From Anaerostipes hadrus ATCC 29173 = JCM 17467 (GTDB lineage Bacteria > Bacillota > Clostridia > Lachnospirales > Lachnospiraceae): DNA of 64,000 nucleotides. A program made the position numbers and the translations under genes. Location of the stretch: the NCBI RefSeq assembly GCF_030296915.1, contig NZ_AP028031.1, forward strand, positions 2,239,001 through 2,303,000, in the 5' to 3' direction. Positions 1 to 9,208 of the stretch are shown piece by piece; position 1 is the first letter of the stretch, and each line of letters begins with the position of its first letter. A model generated the notes under the pieces. It saw only the letters and a program-made list of their open reading frames with translations, ran no database searches and was not told where the DNA came from.

Positions 1-620
1 TATCCACTTTCTCCTGTCGCTCTGTCCTTTCCATATAATCCCGCACTTCTCAATAATTCCTCATCACTCATACTTTCCCAACTATGCACACCTTCTATAT
101 TATTTGTTGCCATTTTTCTAATTCGTGGCAATAAATCTAATCTAAAATCTTCCAGTGAAATATAAGGATAAATCTGTTTCTCTGTAAACCTATTCTGTTT
201 TCTAATATACATCATTGCAAGTTGAGCTGTTGCAGTAACTTTTACATCTGCATCATCTACTCTGTCATAAACTTCTTTTTTGAAACTGTGTACTTCTGCG
301 CTGACTGGTATATGAATATGAATGATCGTTTTTCCTTCATACTTTATAATTTCCGGCGATAGATATATGGTTGGAGTAAACATATTGGGATTACTGATAA
401 TCTTTATAAAATTCTTTACCATATCTCCTGCTGCATTTTCAGGAACTCCACAAACAGTCCCATCGTCTTCTACTCCAAGGTAAATATCTCCACCAAAACG
501 ATTCAGAAAGGAGCATACACTTTGATATACATCATTTTCTATTCGGTTGCTGCATCTTTTAAATTCTACTGCTATTGTTTCACCTATCTGCAATATGGTT
601 CTTAATTTTTCTTGATCCAT
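1..620 (-). CDS. AlbA_2 / Schlafen-like ATP-binding domain protein, 3' end outside window
   Basis: The frame is open from an ATG at 620 to the left edge, giving at least 206 residues; the C-terminus lies outside. An AGGAG ribosome site lies about 12 nt before the ATG. The opening (GETIAVEFKRC, then SFLNRFGGDIYLGVEDDGTVCG) matches the AlbA_2 domain of the COG2865 family, often labelled RecG-like or divergent AAA-4 transcriptional regulators. That family usually has an N-terminal nucleotide- or nucleic-acid-binding AlbA_2 domain and a C-terminal winged helix, which cannot be seen here. Role unknown; such genes are common in accessory regions and sometimes lie next to defence genes. Family call fairly secure, function not. 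Confidence 0.7.
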   Translation of the reverse strand, partial: MDQEKLRTILQIGETIAVEFKRCSNRIENDVYQSVCSFLNRFGGDIYLGVEDDGTVCGVPENAAGDMVKNFIKIISNPNMFTPTIYLSPEIIKYEGKTIIHIHIPVSAEVHSFKKEVYDRVDDADVKVTATAQLAMMYIRKQNRFTEKQIYPYISLEDFRLDLLPRIRKMATNNIEGVHSWESMSDEELLRSAGLYGKDRATGESG

Positions 621-647
621 AGTGTATATTCATCTCTCCTTTATTTG

Positions 648-676
648 TTGACATAAAATATACCAAATGTTAATAT
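648..676 (+). promoter_or_regulatory. sigma-A type promoter of a putative small RNA
   Basis: TTGACA at 648-653, a 17-bp spacer and TAATAT at 671-676 form a near-consensus promoter on the plus strand, pointing away from the AlbA_2 gene. No long reading frame follows; the next feature is the hairpin at 731-772, which suggests a short RNA. Confidence 0.6.
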
Positions 677-682
677 ATTAAT

Positions 683-772
683 AAAGAAAGGTGCTACCGA
701 TGACGGTTCGCCTGATTATTAATACGTTATAAAAATAACCGCTTAACTTTCCAGGCTAGGGCGGTTATTTTT
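683..772 (+). ncRNA. putative ~90-nt small RNA, possible type I antitoxin
   Basis: Inferred from a near-perfect promoter (648-676) and an intrinsic terminator (731-772), with no credible ORF between. It converges with a second promoter-bearing transcript from the opposite strand (promoter 860-888) and shares the same terminator, the arrangement of par/Fst and TxpA/RatA type I toxin-antitoxin loci. Its start is predicted and unmapped. It could also be a degenerate remnant. Confidence 0.4.
731..772. terminator. bidirectional intrinsic terminator
   Basis: A perfect 12-bp stem (731-742 with 761-772) flanked by A and T runs works in both directions. It would end the plus-strand small RNA and the convergent minus-strand transcript. 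Confidence 0.7.
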
Positions 773-830
773 CTGTCTTGGCATCATGCTTTCCACGCAC
801 TAGAACTCCCTGTAGGAAGCAAACAGCCAT
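765..830 (-). CDS. candidate 21-residue peptide of the convergent transcript
   Basis: A short frame, MAVCFLQGVLVRGKHDAKTEK, whose stop codon lies inside the shared terminator stem. A hydrophobic start and a charged tail loosely recall Fst/TxpA/holin-like toxins, but at 21 residues it is shorter than typical members and has no well-spaced ribosome site. It may be a decayed toxin gene; a different frame across the same terminator (ending KNNRPSLES) is also open for about 18 codons. Tentative. Confidence 0.2.
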   Translation of the reverse strand: MAVCFLQGVLVRGKHDAKTEK

Positions 831-859
831 TCATGTCAATGTAATAACACCTGATATAT

Positions 860-888
860 ATTTTAACAAACAGTTTTATTATAATCAA
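860..888 (-). promoter_or_regulatory. candidate promoter of the convergent minus-strand transcript
   Basis: TTGATT at 888-883 and TAAAAT at 865-860 with a 17-bp spacer, reading toward the bidirectional terminator at 731-772. The predicted transcript is about 120 nt. Confidence 0.4.
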
Positions 889-940
889 TATATCCATGTG
901 GTATTCTCTTTATTTATAAGTTTATTTTTCAAAGCACCTC

Positions 941-1672
941 TTAAGTGCTATGAACCCTTAAGATTTTTCTTATCCCTTTCGATAATTTATGTAATATTAC
1001 TGCAAATAATAACGCAATACACACCGCAATAATGCTGTTAATTATCCAATTCCCCGTAATATACATTACTGATACTGGTCCCACAATAAACATATAGTGG
1101 CAAAGATAAATTTCAAAACTTATACCATCAACCAATTGTACAATTTTTAGCATTTTCGCTTTAGAAAAGATAATTGAAAATAGCATAAATATACATGCTG
1201 CTGCCACATAATGTGTATAATTTACAACAACAAGATTATATAATTTCGTACCATCAATCATTACTCGTCCAATAAATCTCATTGCAAATGCCAGACACAT
1301 AACAATAAAATATATAACTGCTGATTTATTAGTTGATTTTCCAAGTCTTTCCCAATTACTTCCTACATAATATGCTATTGCATAAAAGCACACATGATAT
1401 GTAATGAAAAATATATAATTCGGCAGCAGATATGCCATAATAAACGGAACTATAAGTAATCCAACTAGTATGCCCCATTTTGTCTTTTTATATTGAATTC
1501 TTTTCCAGATTTTTTCTATCAACGGTGTTAATATATAACAAATCATTAACGTTGTCATAAACCATGTATGATCTGCACCTAATACTCCTACATGCATTCC
1601 TTGTACAAAAAACTATAATCCTTCTATATATTTTATTATAAAATTTATTATAGTACCTTTTTTCTTAATTTC
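941..1672 (-). pseudogene. acyltransferase family 3 remnant (N-terminus lost, nonsense codon)
   Basis: From an ATG at 1597 the frame gives 218 residues with about six membrane segments and the HTWFM and DGISFEIYLCHY motifs of the C-terminal part of membrane O-acyltransferases (Acyl_transf_3). The family is usually 330-370 residues, so roughly the first 120, with the catalytic region, are absent. Upstream the same frame is open to 1672 (ending YIEGL, then FFVQGM after the stop) but is cut by a TAG at 1613-1615, as expected for decay by a nonsense mutation. No ribosome site precedes the ATG at 1597. Probably non-functional. Confidence 0.6.
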
Positions 1673-1728
1673 CTATATCTACTCCTGCTCATTTCCTGCT
1701 TTTTGGTAATTTTTTCTTAAAATACAGC

Positions 1729-1777
1729 AAAAAGAGATGGAAAAATCTATATTGTTTTGATCTTTCCATCTCTTTTT
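1729..1777 (-). terminator. intrinsic terminator of purF-purB
   Basis: A 15-bp stem pairs 1729-1743 with 1763-1777 and is followed on the minus strand by a T run. It lies about 20 bp after the purB stop codon. Confidence 0.8.
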
Positions 1778-1796
1778 ATGTTAAAATTTTATCTTT

Positions 1797-3227
1797 TTAT
1801 ACGTTGATCTCAGCTGTTAATCCGAGTACTTCTTTATTCTCTTCCAGAATTGGATTGATCACTTCATTCACAAATTCTTCTGTCTGCTGTGGTGCACGTC
1901 CTACGAAGTTCTCTGGTTTCATGATCGCCTGTAACTGCTCCATGTTCATACCAAATGCTGGGTCTGCTGCGATTCTCTCTAACAGATCGTTTGCTTTTCC
2001 TTCTTCTTTGACAACTTTTCCTGCTGCCATAGAATGTACACGGATCTTCTCATGAAGTTCCTGTCTGTCTCCACCAGCTTTTACTGCATCCATCATGATA
2101 TTCTCTGTTGCCATGAATGGAAGTTCGCTTCTTAAGCGGCTTTCGATAACCTTAGGGTATACAACTAATCCGTCTACAACGTTTAAGTAAAGGTCTAAGA
2201 TACCATCGATCGCTAAGAATCCTTCTGGTACGGATAAACGTTTATTGGCTGAGTCATCTAATGTTCTTTCAAACCACTGTGTAGATGCTACTAATGCTGG
2301 GTTCATAGCATCTGACATTACGTAGTTTGCTAAGGAAGCGATTCTTTCACTTCTCATTGGGTTTCTCTTATATGCCATTGCAGATGATCCGATCTGGTTC
2401 TTTTCAAATGGTTCTTCTACTTCTTTTAAGTGCTGAAGAAGTCTGATGTCGTTTGAGAACTTATGAGCAGACTGTGCGATCTGACTTAATACGTTGATCA
2501 CGCGGGAATCAACTTTTCTAGAGTATGTCTGTCCAGATACTGGCTGGCATTTGTCAAATCCCATCTTCTTGGCGATCATTCCATCAATCTTCTTGATCGT
2601 TTCGTGGTTTCCTTCGAATAACTCTAAGAAACTTGCCTGTGTTCCTGTTGTTCCTTTTGATCCTAATAATCTCATGTTAGCGATCACGTGATCAAGATCT
2701 TCTAGATCATATACGAGATCCATCAGCCAAAGGCTTGCTCTCTTACCTACTGTTGTAGGCTGTGCTGGCTGAAAATGTGTAAATCCAAGTGTTGGAAGAT
2801 CTTTGTATTTCATTGCGAATTTGGATAATTCGTTGATCACATTTAATAATTTTACTCTGACAAGCTTTAATGCTTCTGTCATGATGATGATGTCTGTGTT
2901 ATCACCAACATAGCAGGATGTTGCTCCTAAATGGATAATTCCTTTTGCCTTTGGACATTGTACTCCGTATGCATATACATGAGACATAACATCATGACGG
3001 ACTAATTTTTCACGTTCTTTTGCTACATCGTAGTTGATGTCTTCTGCATGTGCTTTTAATTCGTCGATCTGTTCCTGTGTGATATCAAGTCCTAATTCTT
3101 TCTCTGTCTCAGCAAGTGCGATCCATAACTTTCTCCATGTCTTAAACTTCTTGTCTGGAGAAAAGATGTACTGCATCTCTTTGCTTGCATAACGTTCTGA
3201 TAATGGGCTCTGGTAACGGTCGTTCAT
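1797..3227 (-). CDS. purB: adenylosuccinate lyase
   Basis: Catalyses two fumarate-releasing steps of purine synthesis: SAICAR to AICAR and adenylosuccinate to AMP, in the cytosol as a homotetramer. 476 residues, normal length. The fumarase/lyase superfamily signature is present as GSSAMAYKRNP, and TSCYVGDNTD and GFTHFQPAQPTT supply active-site elements. The ATG at 3227 is chosen because AAGGAG stands 7-8 nt before it; an in-frame ATG at 3263 would overlap purF. It lies 16 nt downstream of purF and shares its promoter (4692-4720). Confidence 0.96.
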   Translation of the reverse strand: MNDRYQSPLSERYASKEMQYIFSPDKKFKTWRKLWIALAETEKELGLDITQEQIDELKAHAEDINYDVAKEREKLVRHDVMSHVYAYGVQCPKAKGIIHLGATSCYVGDNTDIIIMTEALKLVRVKLLNVINELSKFAMKYKDLPTLGFTHFQPAQPTTVGKRASLWLMDLVYDLEDLDHVIANMRLLGSKGTTGTQASFLELFEGNHETIKKIDGMIAKKMGFDKCQPVSGQTYSRKVDSRVINVLSQIAQSAHKFSNDIRLLQHLKEVEEPFEKNQIGSSAMAYKRNPMRSERIASLANYVMSDAMNPALVASTQWFERTLDDSANKRLSVPEGFLAIDGILDLYLNVVDGLVVYPKVIESRLRSELPFMATENIMMDAVKAGGDRQELHEKIRVHSMAAGKVVKEEGKANDLLERIAADPAFGMNMEQLQAIMKPENFVGRAPQQTEEFVNEVINPILEENKEVLGLTAEINV

Positions 3228-3243
3228 AAAAATCTCCTTATCC

Positions 3244-4671
3244 TTATCTTTCAAAATTTCCACGAATATCTCTTGTTGGCGGTTTCATTGGATACTCACC
3301 TGTGAAACATCCTTTACAGATTGGTAATCCCTGTACCATCTGTGAAAGTCTCTCTTCTCCTAAGTATCCTAAACTATCTGCTCCGATCACTTCACAGATC
3401 TCGTTGATCGATCTGTTATATGCGATCAGCTGTTCTCTCTCTGGAATATCAGTTCCAAAGTAGCATGGCCACAGGAATGGTGGGGAACTGATCCTTACGT
3501 GAACTTCTGTCGCTCCTGCATCGCGTAACATCTTCACAATGCGGTCACTTGTTGTTCCTCGTACGATGGAATCATCGATCATGATGACTCTCTTTCCTTT
3601 GACTGCTTCTTTTAAAACATTTAACTTGATCTGCACGCTTGATTCACGGCTACTCTGTCCTGGTTTGATGAAAGTTCTTCCAACATAACCGTTCTTGACA
3701 AACGCGGTTCCATATGGGATTCCTGACTCTAAGGAATATCCAAGAGCTGCTGCATTTCCTGATTCTGGTACTCCGACAACCAAGTCTGCTTCTACCGGTG
3801 AATCCTGTGCGAGGTATCTTCCTGCCTGAATTCTTGAGTGGTATACCCCAACTCCGTCAATCTCACTGTCTGGTCTTGCAAAATAAATGTATTCAAAGAT
3901 ACATCTTGCTGTTTTTTCCTTTGGAAGACATAAATCACAGTCTGACTGAATTCCATCCTTTGTGATCGTTACGATCTCTCCTGGATTCACGTCACGGATA
4001 AATTCTGCTCCGATCGTATCTAATGCACAGCTTTCAGATGCTAATACATAAGCGTTATCTCTCTTACCGATACATAGTGGCTTAAATCCATATGGATCTC
4101 TTGCCCCGATCAGTTTCCTTGGTGACATAACGATCAGGGAATACGCACCTTTGATCTTCTGCATTGCTCTGGCTACTGCCTTCTCAATTGATGATGTATT
4201 CACGCGTTCTCTTGCGATATGATATGCGATAACTTCGGAATCGATCGTTGTCTGGAAAATAGCTCCTGTCTTTTCTAATTCTTCGCGAAGTTCTATTGCA
4301 TTGATCAGATTACCATTATGTGCAAGTCCTAAAGTACCTTTTACATAATTTAAAACCAGTGGCTGGGCATTCTCAGGAACACTCTCTCCTGCTGTTGAAT
4401 ACCTTACATGCCCCACACCGATATCTCCCTTTAATGCCTGAAGGGAATCTGGTGTAAACACTTCATTACATAATCCCATACCTTTTTGAGATGTGACATT
4501 ACGTTTTGGACCATTCGTATCAGAAACTGCAATTCCACAGCTTTCCTGACCTCGATGCTGCAGTGCAAACAATCCATAATAGATCGTTGACGCTACATCA
4601 TTGCCATCGAAATCGTAGATACCGAAAACTCCACATTCTTCTCCCAACTTATCAAAGTTCTCTCTGCTCAT
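3244..4671 (-). CDS. purF: amidophosphoribosyltransferase
   Basis: First committed enzyme of purine synthesis: PRPP plus glutamine to phosphoribosylamine. 475 residues. The N-terminal Ntn glutaminase nucleophile is Cys13 (GEECGVFGI), so the first 12 residues are a propeptide removed by self-processing, as in the Bacillus enzyme. The PRPP-binding loop VIMIDDSIVRGTTS lies in the C-terminal half. Cysteines at ARCIFEY, LWPCYFG and ICKGC match the four that bind the [4Fe-4S] cluster in B. subtilis PurF, so an oxygen-sensitive cluster is expected. First gene of purF-purB. Confidence 0.96.
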   Translation of the reverse strand: MSRENFDKLGEECGVFGIYDFDGNDVASTIYYGLFALQHRGQESCGIAVSDTNGPKRNVTSQKGMGLCNEVFTPDSLQALKGDIGVGHVRYSTAGESVPENAQPLVLNYVKGTLGLAHNGNLINAIELREELEKTGAIFQTTIDSEVIAYHIARERVNTSSIEKAVARAMQKIKGAYSLIVMSPRKLIGARDPYGFKPLCIGKRDNAYVLASESCALDTIGAEFIRDVNPGEIVTITKDGIQSDCDLCLPKEKTARCIFEYIYFARPDSEIDGVGVYHSRIQAGRYLAQDSPVEADLVVGVPESGNAAALGYSLESGIPYGTAFVKNGYVGRTFIKPGQSSRESSVQIKLNVLKEAVKGKRVIMIDDSIVRGTTSDRIVKMLRDAGATEVHVRISSPPFLWPCYFGTDIPEREQLIAYNRSINEICEVIGADSLGYLGEERLSQMVQGLPICKGCFTGEYPMKPPTRDIRGNFER

Positions 4672-4691
4672 CGTGATCTTTTGACCTTTCT

Positions 4692-4720
4692 GTTATACAA
4701 TCTTTAGTTTCGTTTGTAAA
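4692..4720 (-). promoter_or_regulatory. promoter of purF-purB
   Basis: TTTACA (4720-4715) and TATAAC (4697-4692) with a 17-bp spacer, about 20 nt before the purF start. The spacer contains ACGAAAC, loosely like half a PurBox, but I see no convincing PurR pair. Confidence 0.55.
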
Positions 4721-4771
4721 ATACACATTTTTGATAGTAACATATTCATTTTAAATCTGCAAGCATCCCTG

Positions 4772-5971
4772 TTATTGATTCTCTTTTAATAATGTAGTAT
4801 CTGGAGGGATCTCTCCTCGCTTAAGCTTCGTATATATGATCCTTCTTACAGATTTATCGATTCTTGATTCTTTGATCTTGCCACTTTTTAGTGCCTTCTT
4901 AATTGCCTTGTATGCTTCTTTATAGTTATCCGGCATCACGATCAGGTCAACTCCTGCCTGAATTGCTTTCACTGCTGCTTCTCCGGAACTATAGTTATCT
5001 GTGATCGCTTTCATGTTCATCGCATCGGTCATGATAACGCCCTTATATTCAAGTTCATCTCTTAGAATATCTGATACAACTCTGCTGCTCAGGCTTGAAG
5101 GCTCCTTCTCATCTGTCACATTAGACAGCATCAGATGTGACACCATCACTGCATCAGCTTTTGCCTTGATCCCTGCTTTAAATGGTTTAAAATCTGTATC
5201 TCTTAATGTATTGATCGTCTGATCGGTCTCTGTACTTCCGCGGTGTGTGTCTCCTCCAGTCTGTCCACTTCCTGGAAAATGCTTTAATGTCGCTGAGATC
5301 TGTTGTTTCTGCATGTTCTTTACCAGTGTTGTAATAATATCAGCAACTTTCTTTGAGTCTGTCCCAAAGCTTCGGTCTCCAATCTCTGTGTTATTCTTAT
5401 TCGTTAAAACGTCTGCGACTGGTGCCAGATTCATGTTAAATCCAAGCTCTTTTAATTCCTTTCCCTGTGTCTTTCCCATCTGCGCGATCTTCTTGTTATT
5501 GTAAGTTCTTCCAACTTCCTGTGCAGATGGATATACTGTCATCTTCATCTTGGGATTTGATGCGACTCTTGAAACCTGTCCACCTTCCTCATCCACTGCC
5601 ATAAATAGTGGAATATAGGAGGCATCTTGAAGCTCATCCGTCATCTTCTTTGTCTGATCAGGTGTGTTGATATTCTTCGCAAACATGATCACTCCACCTG
5701 CTGGATACTTCTTCAATGTCTTCTTCATCTGACTCGTCACACTTGTCTGATTCTTGCTTTCTGCCTCATCTAATTGATAAACAGATACCATAAATAGTTG
5801 TCCGATCTTATTCTTTAAGGACATCTCCTTTGTGATATCTTTTGCCATTCCCTGCAGGGTTGTTTCATCCAAATCTTCTGTCTTGAGTTTCTTTGTTGTA
5901 CTCTTCTTCCCGCATCCTGCTGTCATGACAAGCATCAATACAAGGACAAGGCTGATTAAACGTCTCTTCAT
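4772..5971 (-). CDS. nagZ: GH3 beta-N-acetylhexosaminidase-like lipoprotein
   Basis: Glycoside hydrolase family 3, expected to remove N-acetylglucosamine from peptidoglycan fragments at the cell surface. The ATG at 5971 follows AAGGA by 9 nt and opens a lipoprotein signal with lipobox VMTAGC, so Cys is lipidated and the enzyme membrane-tethered. Motifs: MAVDEEGGQVSR, LKHFPGSG followed by GDTHRGS (the NagZ Asp-His catalytic loop, with Ser where KHFPGHG has its second His), and IMTDAMNMKAI with the nucleophile Asp. 399 residues, a one-domain NagZ-type enzyme lacking the usual GH3 C-terminal domain. Substrate is inferred from family. Confidence 0.85.
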   Translation of the reverse strand: MKRRLISLVLVLMLVMTAGCGKKSTTKKLKTEDLDETTLQGMAKDITKEMSLKNKIGQLFMVSVYQLDEAESKNQTSVTSQMKKTLKKYPAGGVIMFAKNINTPDQTKKMTDELQDASYIPLFMAVDEEGGQVSRVASNPKMKMTVYPSAQEVGRTYNNKKIAQMGKTQGKELKELGFNMNLAPVADVLTNKNNTEIGDRSFGTDSKKVADIITTLVKNMQKQQISATLKHFPGSGQTGGDTHRGSTETDQTINTLRDTDFKPFKAGIKAKADAVMVSHLMLSNVTDEKEPSSLSSRVVSDILRDELEYKGVIMTDAMNMKAITDNYSSGEAAVKAIQAGVDLIVMPDNYKEAYKAIKKALKSGKIKESRIDKSVRRIIYTKLKRGEIPPDTTLLKENQ

Positions 5972-6307
5972 TCTTTCGTGTCCTTTCCGTGCATGCTCTT
6001 TTCTTTTTATTATACCAGAAGCATTTGTTTGTATCAAATGCTGTTACGTCCTATTTCTAAGAAAAAAAGCCCCTCCAGATCTTAATGTCTGAAGAGACTT
6101 TAAAAGCAGATGTCTCCAAATACGCAACCGTTCCATAAGTCACCATGTATCAAAACTTCATGAAAAAAAGGATTTAAAAACCACTCTCTCAAATGGTCTA
6201 TTTGCATATTGTCGACACCACTAGTATATACTTTTATATTTATGTTTTCTACCCTTTCAACATAGTTTTTTTCAATTTTTACAATTTTGTCAAAAAATAT
6301 ATGAAAT
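5972..6307. other. intergenic region ahead of the GH3 lipoprotein gene
   Basis: 336 bp without a gene. The only element I can propose is a minus-strand promoter, TTGAAA (6260-6255), 16 bp, TATAAA (6238-6233), which would give the GH3 lipoprotein gene a leader of about 255 nt. I see no clear terminator for the histidine kinase gene ending at 6308. Confidence 0.35.
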
Positions 6308-8461
6308 CTATTTGTTTACATCTAAATGTTGTTTAAATTGTATAGTAACCAGGAATTGATCTCCGTCTATTCTTATCGAAAACTCTCCTCCACAATTCTT
6401 TGTAAAACTGTCTGCGATGGAAAGTCCTAATCCGTTTCCTTCGCTGGTACGTGATTTTTCCGCTCTGGCAAACCGTTCCATGATCTCTTCTTCTGTAAAA
6501 TTCATCTCATAGGATGCTGTGTTTATAACTTCTAATTTTATATTTTGATCTGCTTCGGTGATCCTTAGGAAGATTCTGGTTCCTTTCAGGGAGTATTTTA
6601 AGGCATTTTCTATGACATTTTGTACCACTCGGTACATGCGGCTGCTGTCTCCGATAAATCTTGTGTGTGTAGCTTCGCACTGATATCTGATCGCAAATCC
6701 AGATTTTTCTATCTGATCTGCCATATCCCCCAGTGTCTGTTCTACCAGACGTTTCATATCCATTTCTTCCAGATCTACTTTCGCATCTCCACTTGTTGCT
6801 TTCGCAAGTTCAAATAGGTCAGAAATGATGGATTTTAAGCGTTCGGTCTTGTTGATCAGGATGGTTACATAATCTCTTGATTCTGCAGATAATGTCTGAT
6901 CTCTGCTTAAGAGATCGACGTATCCGATGATAGAAGTCAGCGGTGTCTTCAGATCATGTGATACATTTGTGATCAGATCGATCTTCATTCTCTCGCCCTT
7001 CATCTGTGTTTCTAATGCTTTTTCCATTCCCTGCCCGATATTGGTCAGTTTCTGACTGTATTCATAATACGCAGATTCTTTTGAAATATCGGTCGTTGCC
7101 GTCAGTTCTCCATTGGAAATACGTTCGATCTGATCGACAAGCATGCTTAAATCTCTCTGTTCTTTTGCGTATTTGTCTGAATATCTTGAAAAATATCTGA
7201 TAAGGAAAACAAAAATGACTGCTGCTATAAACAAGAGTGGGGATGGAATATTCATTCCACTCATTCCCATGATGATACAAGCAAGTGTACCGACAGTTAA
7301 AATATATCGTAAGACCCTGTACTGTCTGATCCTGTCTCTTGCATGTTTTTGTGCAAATGACATTGCTTCGTCTTCCAGCTTTCTTCTTGTCTTTGCCCGA
7401 CGGCTCCATTTTCGAATATATCCCAGACAAAATGTTGAATCCAGAAGATTCTTCTGGCGAATCCTCCATACCGTAGTCTGAATACATACGGCAAATGCCA
7501 TGATGAAAAATGGAACTGAGATATAACTCAGCGTCATGATCATCTCGATCGTTGAACCTGTGATCCCGCCCTGTGTATATTCTATCGTATATTCCCAGAT
7601 TGCAAAGCATAATGCGATCACCAGTCCAAGCAGCGTAATTACTGTCACCAGTATGATCTCCCACCAGAACCTGTCAAGCCCTCTAAAGAATCTGGTTCGC
7701 TTTTCCTGAAGTGCAAATAAGATGCACAGCAGGATCGTTCCGATTACTTCAATGATCGAAACAACGATAATCGTTTTGATTCCCGTCGTAATCTGTTTTG
7801 TTGATCCTTTTCGAAAATTTTCAATCTCTGTTAATGCTTTTTTTGTCAAAGAAATCTCAATGTCTGCATTTTCCAGACGCTGATTCTTCTCATCATTGAT
7901 CAGAAGCTGTTCTGGGAATATATCCCGCAGTGTATAATTATCTCCTGAGAATTCATAGTATTCTGTCTGAGGCACAATGTACTCACTGTACTCATCGTAA
8001 TCATCATACGGATCCCATCCTTTGAAACTTCCGTCTTTGTTTAATTTCTCTGTCTTGTCTCTTTCTATATGAAAATGTTCAATCCTGCCCCCAGTATAGT
8101 TCGCATTTTCTGTTCCATATGTTGATGTTGTCGTTACCATCTTTTTATCATATGGTTTGACCTTCATCGTTACTTTCACAAACGATTCTTTTTTTATCTT
8201 ATTCAGTAAACTTTCTGATACATGATTTACCTGTGTATAATAGACTTTATTACTTTCTTGATCCGCCCATTTGTCAAACAGTGACATCTGTGTGTGTTTG
8301 ATATAGTCTGATTGATCCTGTTCATCCAGACTGAAGCTGTTATCTCCTGTCAATGCCATGTTATGGATCATGTTGAGTCCATATATCCCTGACAGGGTCA
8401 TGACGATCATCACAAGTGTGATCAATACTTTGTTAGTCCATTTTCTCGATCTTGTATCCAA
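6308..8461 (-). CDS. sensor histidine kinase, OmpR-partner type
   Basis: Membrane sensor kinase of 717 residues. An N-terminal membrane helix (about 12-35) precedes an extracellular sensor domain of about 190 residues, then further membrane helices (about 225-400), a short linker, and the kinase core: HisKA with His502 in NVSHDLKTPLTS, the N box VVQNVIENALKYS and the G box GNGLGLS. The start is a TTG at 8461 overlapping the regulator gene by 29 nt; the next in-frame ATG would cut into the first helix. It pairs with the regulator just upstream. The stimulus is unknown; the extra membrane bundle between sensor and kinase is unusual for a VanS/PhoR type. Confidence 0.85.
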   Translation of the reverse strand: MDTRSRKWTNKVLITLVMIVMTLSGIYGLNMIHNMALTGDNSFSLDEQDQSDYIKHTQMSLFDKWADQESNKVYYTQVNHVSESLLNKIKKESFVKVTMKVKPYDKKMVTTTSTYGTENANYTGGRIEHFHIERDKTEKLNKDGSFKGWDPYDDYDEYSEYIVPQTEYYEFSGDNYTLRDIFPEQLLINDEKNQRLENADIEISLTKKALTEIENFRKGSTKQITTGIKTIIVVSIIEVIGTILLCILFALQEKRTRFFRGLDRFWWEIILVTVITLLGLVIALCFAIWEYTIEYTQGGITGSTIEMIMTLSYISVPFFIMAFAVCIQTTVWRIRQKNLLDSTFCLGYIRKWSRRAKTRRKLEDEAMSFAQKHARDRIRQYRVLRYILTVGTLACIIMGMSGMNIPSPLLFIAAVIFVFLIRYFSRYSDKYAKEQRDLSMLVDQIERISNGELTATTDISKESAYYEYSQKLTNIGQGMEKALETQMKGERMKIDLITNVSHDLKTPLTSIIGYVDLLSRDQTLSAESRDYVTILINKTERLKSIISDLFELAKATSGDAKVDLEEMDMKRLVEQTLGDMADQIEKSGFAIRYQCEATHTRFIGDSSRMYRVVQNVIENALKYSLKGTRIFLRITEADQNIKLEVINTASYEMNFTEEEIMERFARAEKSRTSEGNGLGLSIADSFTKNCGGEFSIRIDGDQFLVTIQFKQHLDVNK

Positions 8462-9140
8462 TTCCCCACACCACCTTTAAATATCTTGGATTTTTTGCAT
8501 CTATTTCTATTTTCTCGCGGATACGACGGATGTGGACCATAACGGTATTCTCTGTTGCATAGGCTTCTTCGTTCCATACGCGTTCGTAGATCTCATCTGC
8601 TGAAAATACTCTGCCCAGGTTGTTCATCAGAAGGCTTACGATCTTGTATTCGGTTGCAGTCAGTTTCACTGGCTCTCCGTCTACCATCATCCTTTTTCCT
8701 TTCATGTCAAGGATCAGTCCGCCATTGATGATCTGTTCCTTATTGCTTTCTGCGGCGTTCATTCCTCCAAACTGCATGTATCTTCGCAGCTGGGATTTCA
8801 CTCTCGCTACTAGTTCATCTGGGCGGAATGGTTTGCTGATATAGTCGTCGGCTCCCATAGATAGTCCCAGGATCTTATCGCTTTCTTCTGTCTTGGCTGA
8901 AAGAATGATGATCGGGATGTTCTTGCTTTCCCTGATCTTCATCGTTGCGGATAGTCCGTCCATCTTCGGCATCATAACGTCTATGATCAGAAGCTGGACT
9001 TCTTGCTCCATCAGGACATCCATGGCTTCCAGACCATCATATGCCGTTATGATTTCATAGTCTTCCATTTCCAGACGTTTCTTGATCGCTCCTACGATCT
9101 CTTTGTCGTCGTCAACGACCAGGATCTTTGGCTGGTTCAT
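8433..9140 (-). CDS. OmpR-family response regulator
   Basis: DNA-binding partner of the kinase encoded immediately downstream. 235 residues: receiver domain (about 1-120) with acidic pocket VVDDD, phospho-acceptor Asp54 (LIIDVMMPKMDG) and Lys in SKPF, then a winged-helix output domain with LTATEYKIVSLL and the recognition region ENTVMVHIRRIREKI. GAGGAGG sits 6 nt before the ATG. VanR/PhoP-like by sequence, but no resistance gene is adjacent. Upstream direct repeats (9209-9225) could be an autoregulatory site. Confidence 0.93.
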   Translation of the reverse strand: MNQPKILVVDDDKEIVGAIKKRLEMEDYEIITAYDGLEAMDVLMEQEVQLLIIDVMMPKMDGLSATMKIRESKNIPIIILSAKTEESDKILGLSMGADDYISKPFRPDELVARVKSQLRRYMQFGGMNAAESNKEQIINGGLILDMKGKRMMVDGEPVKLTATEYKIVSLLMNNLGRVFSADEIYERVWNEEAYATENTVMVHIRRIREKIEIDAKNPRYLKVVWGIGYKIEKMD

Positions 9141-9208
9141 ACTTTTCCTCCTCGTATCTTTGATGGTTTTAGTGTATCAGGTGGTTCTTTCGTTTCTGCG
9201 GATATAAT

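Noticed and set aside
778..1032. Plus-strand 84-codon open frame
   Set aside because: It lies across the small convergent transcript and the acyltransferase remnant, has no ribosome site and has a shadow-like composition.
7062..7664. 200-codon minus-strand frame inside the histidine kinase gene
   Set aside because: Same strand but another frame of a clear kinase; no domain and no ribosome site.
6308..9140. vanRS-type resistance system
   Set aside because: The regulator resembles VanR, as many OmpR proteins do, but there are no van ligase or dipeptidase genes and the kinase topology differs.
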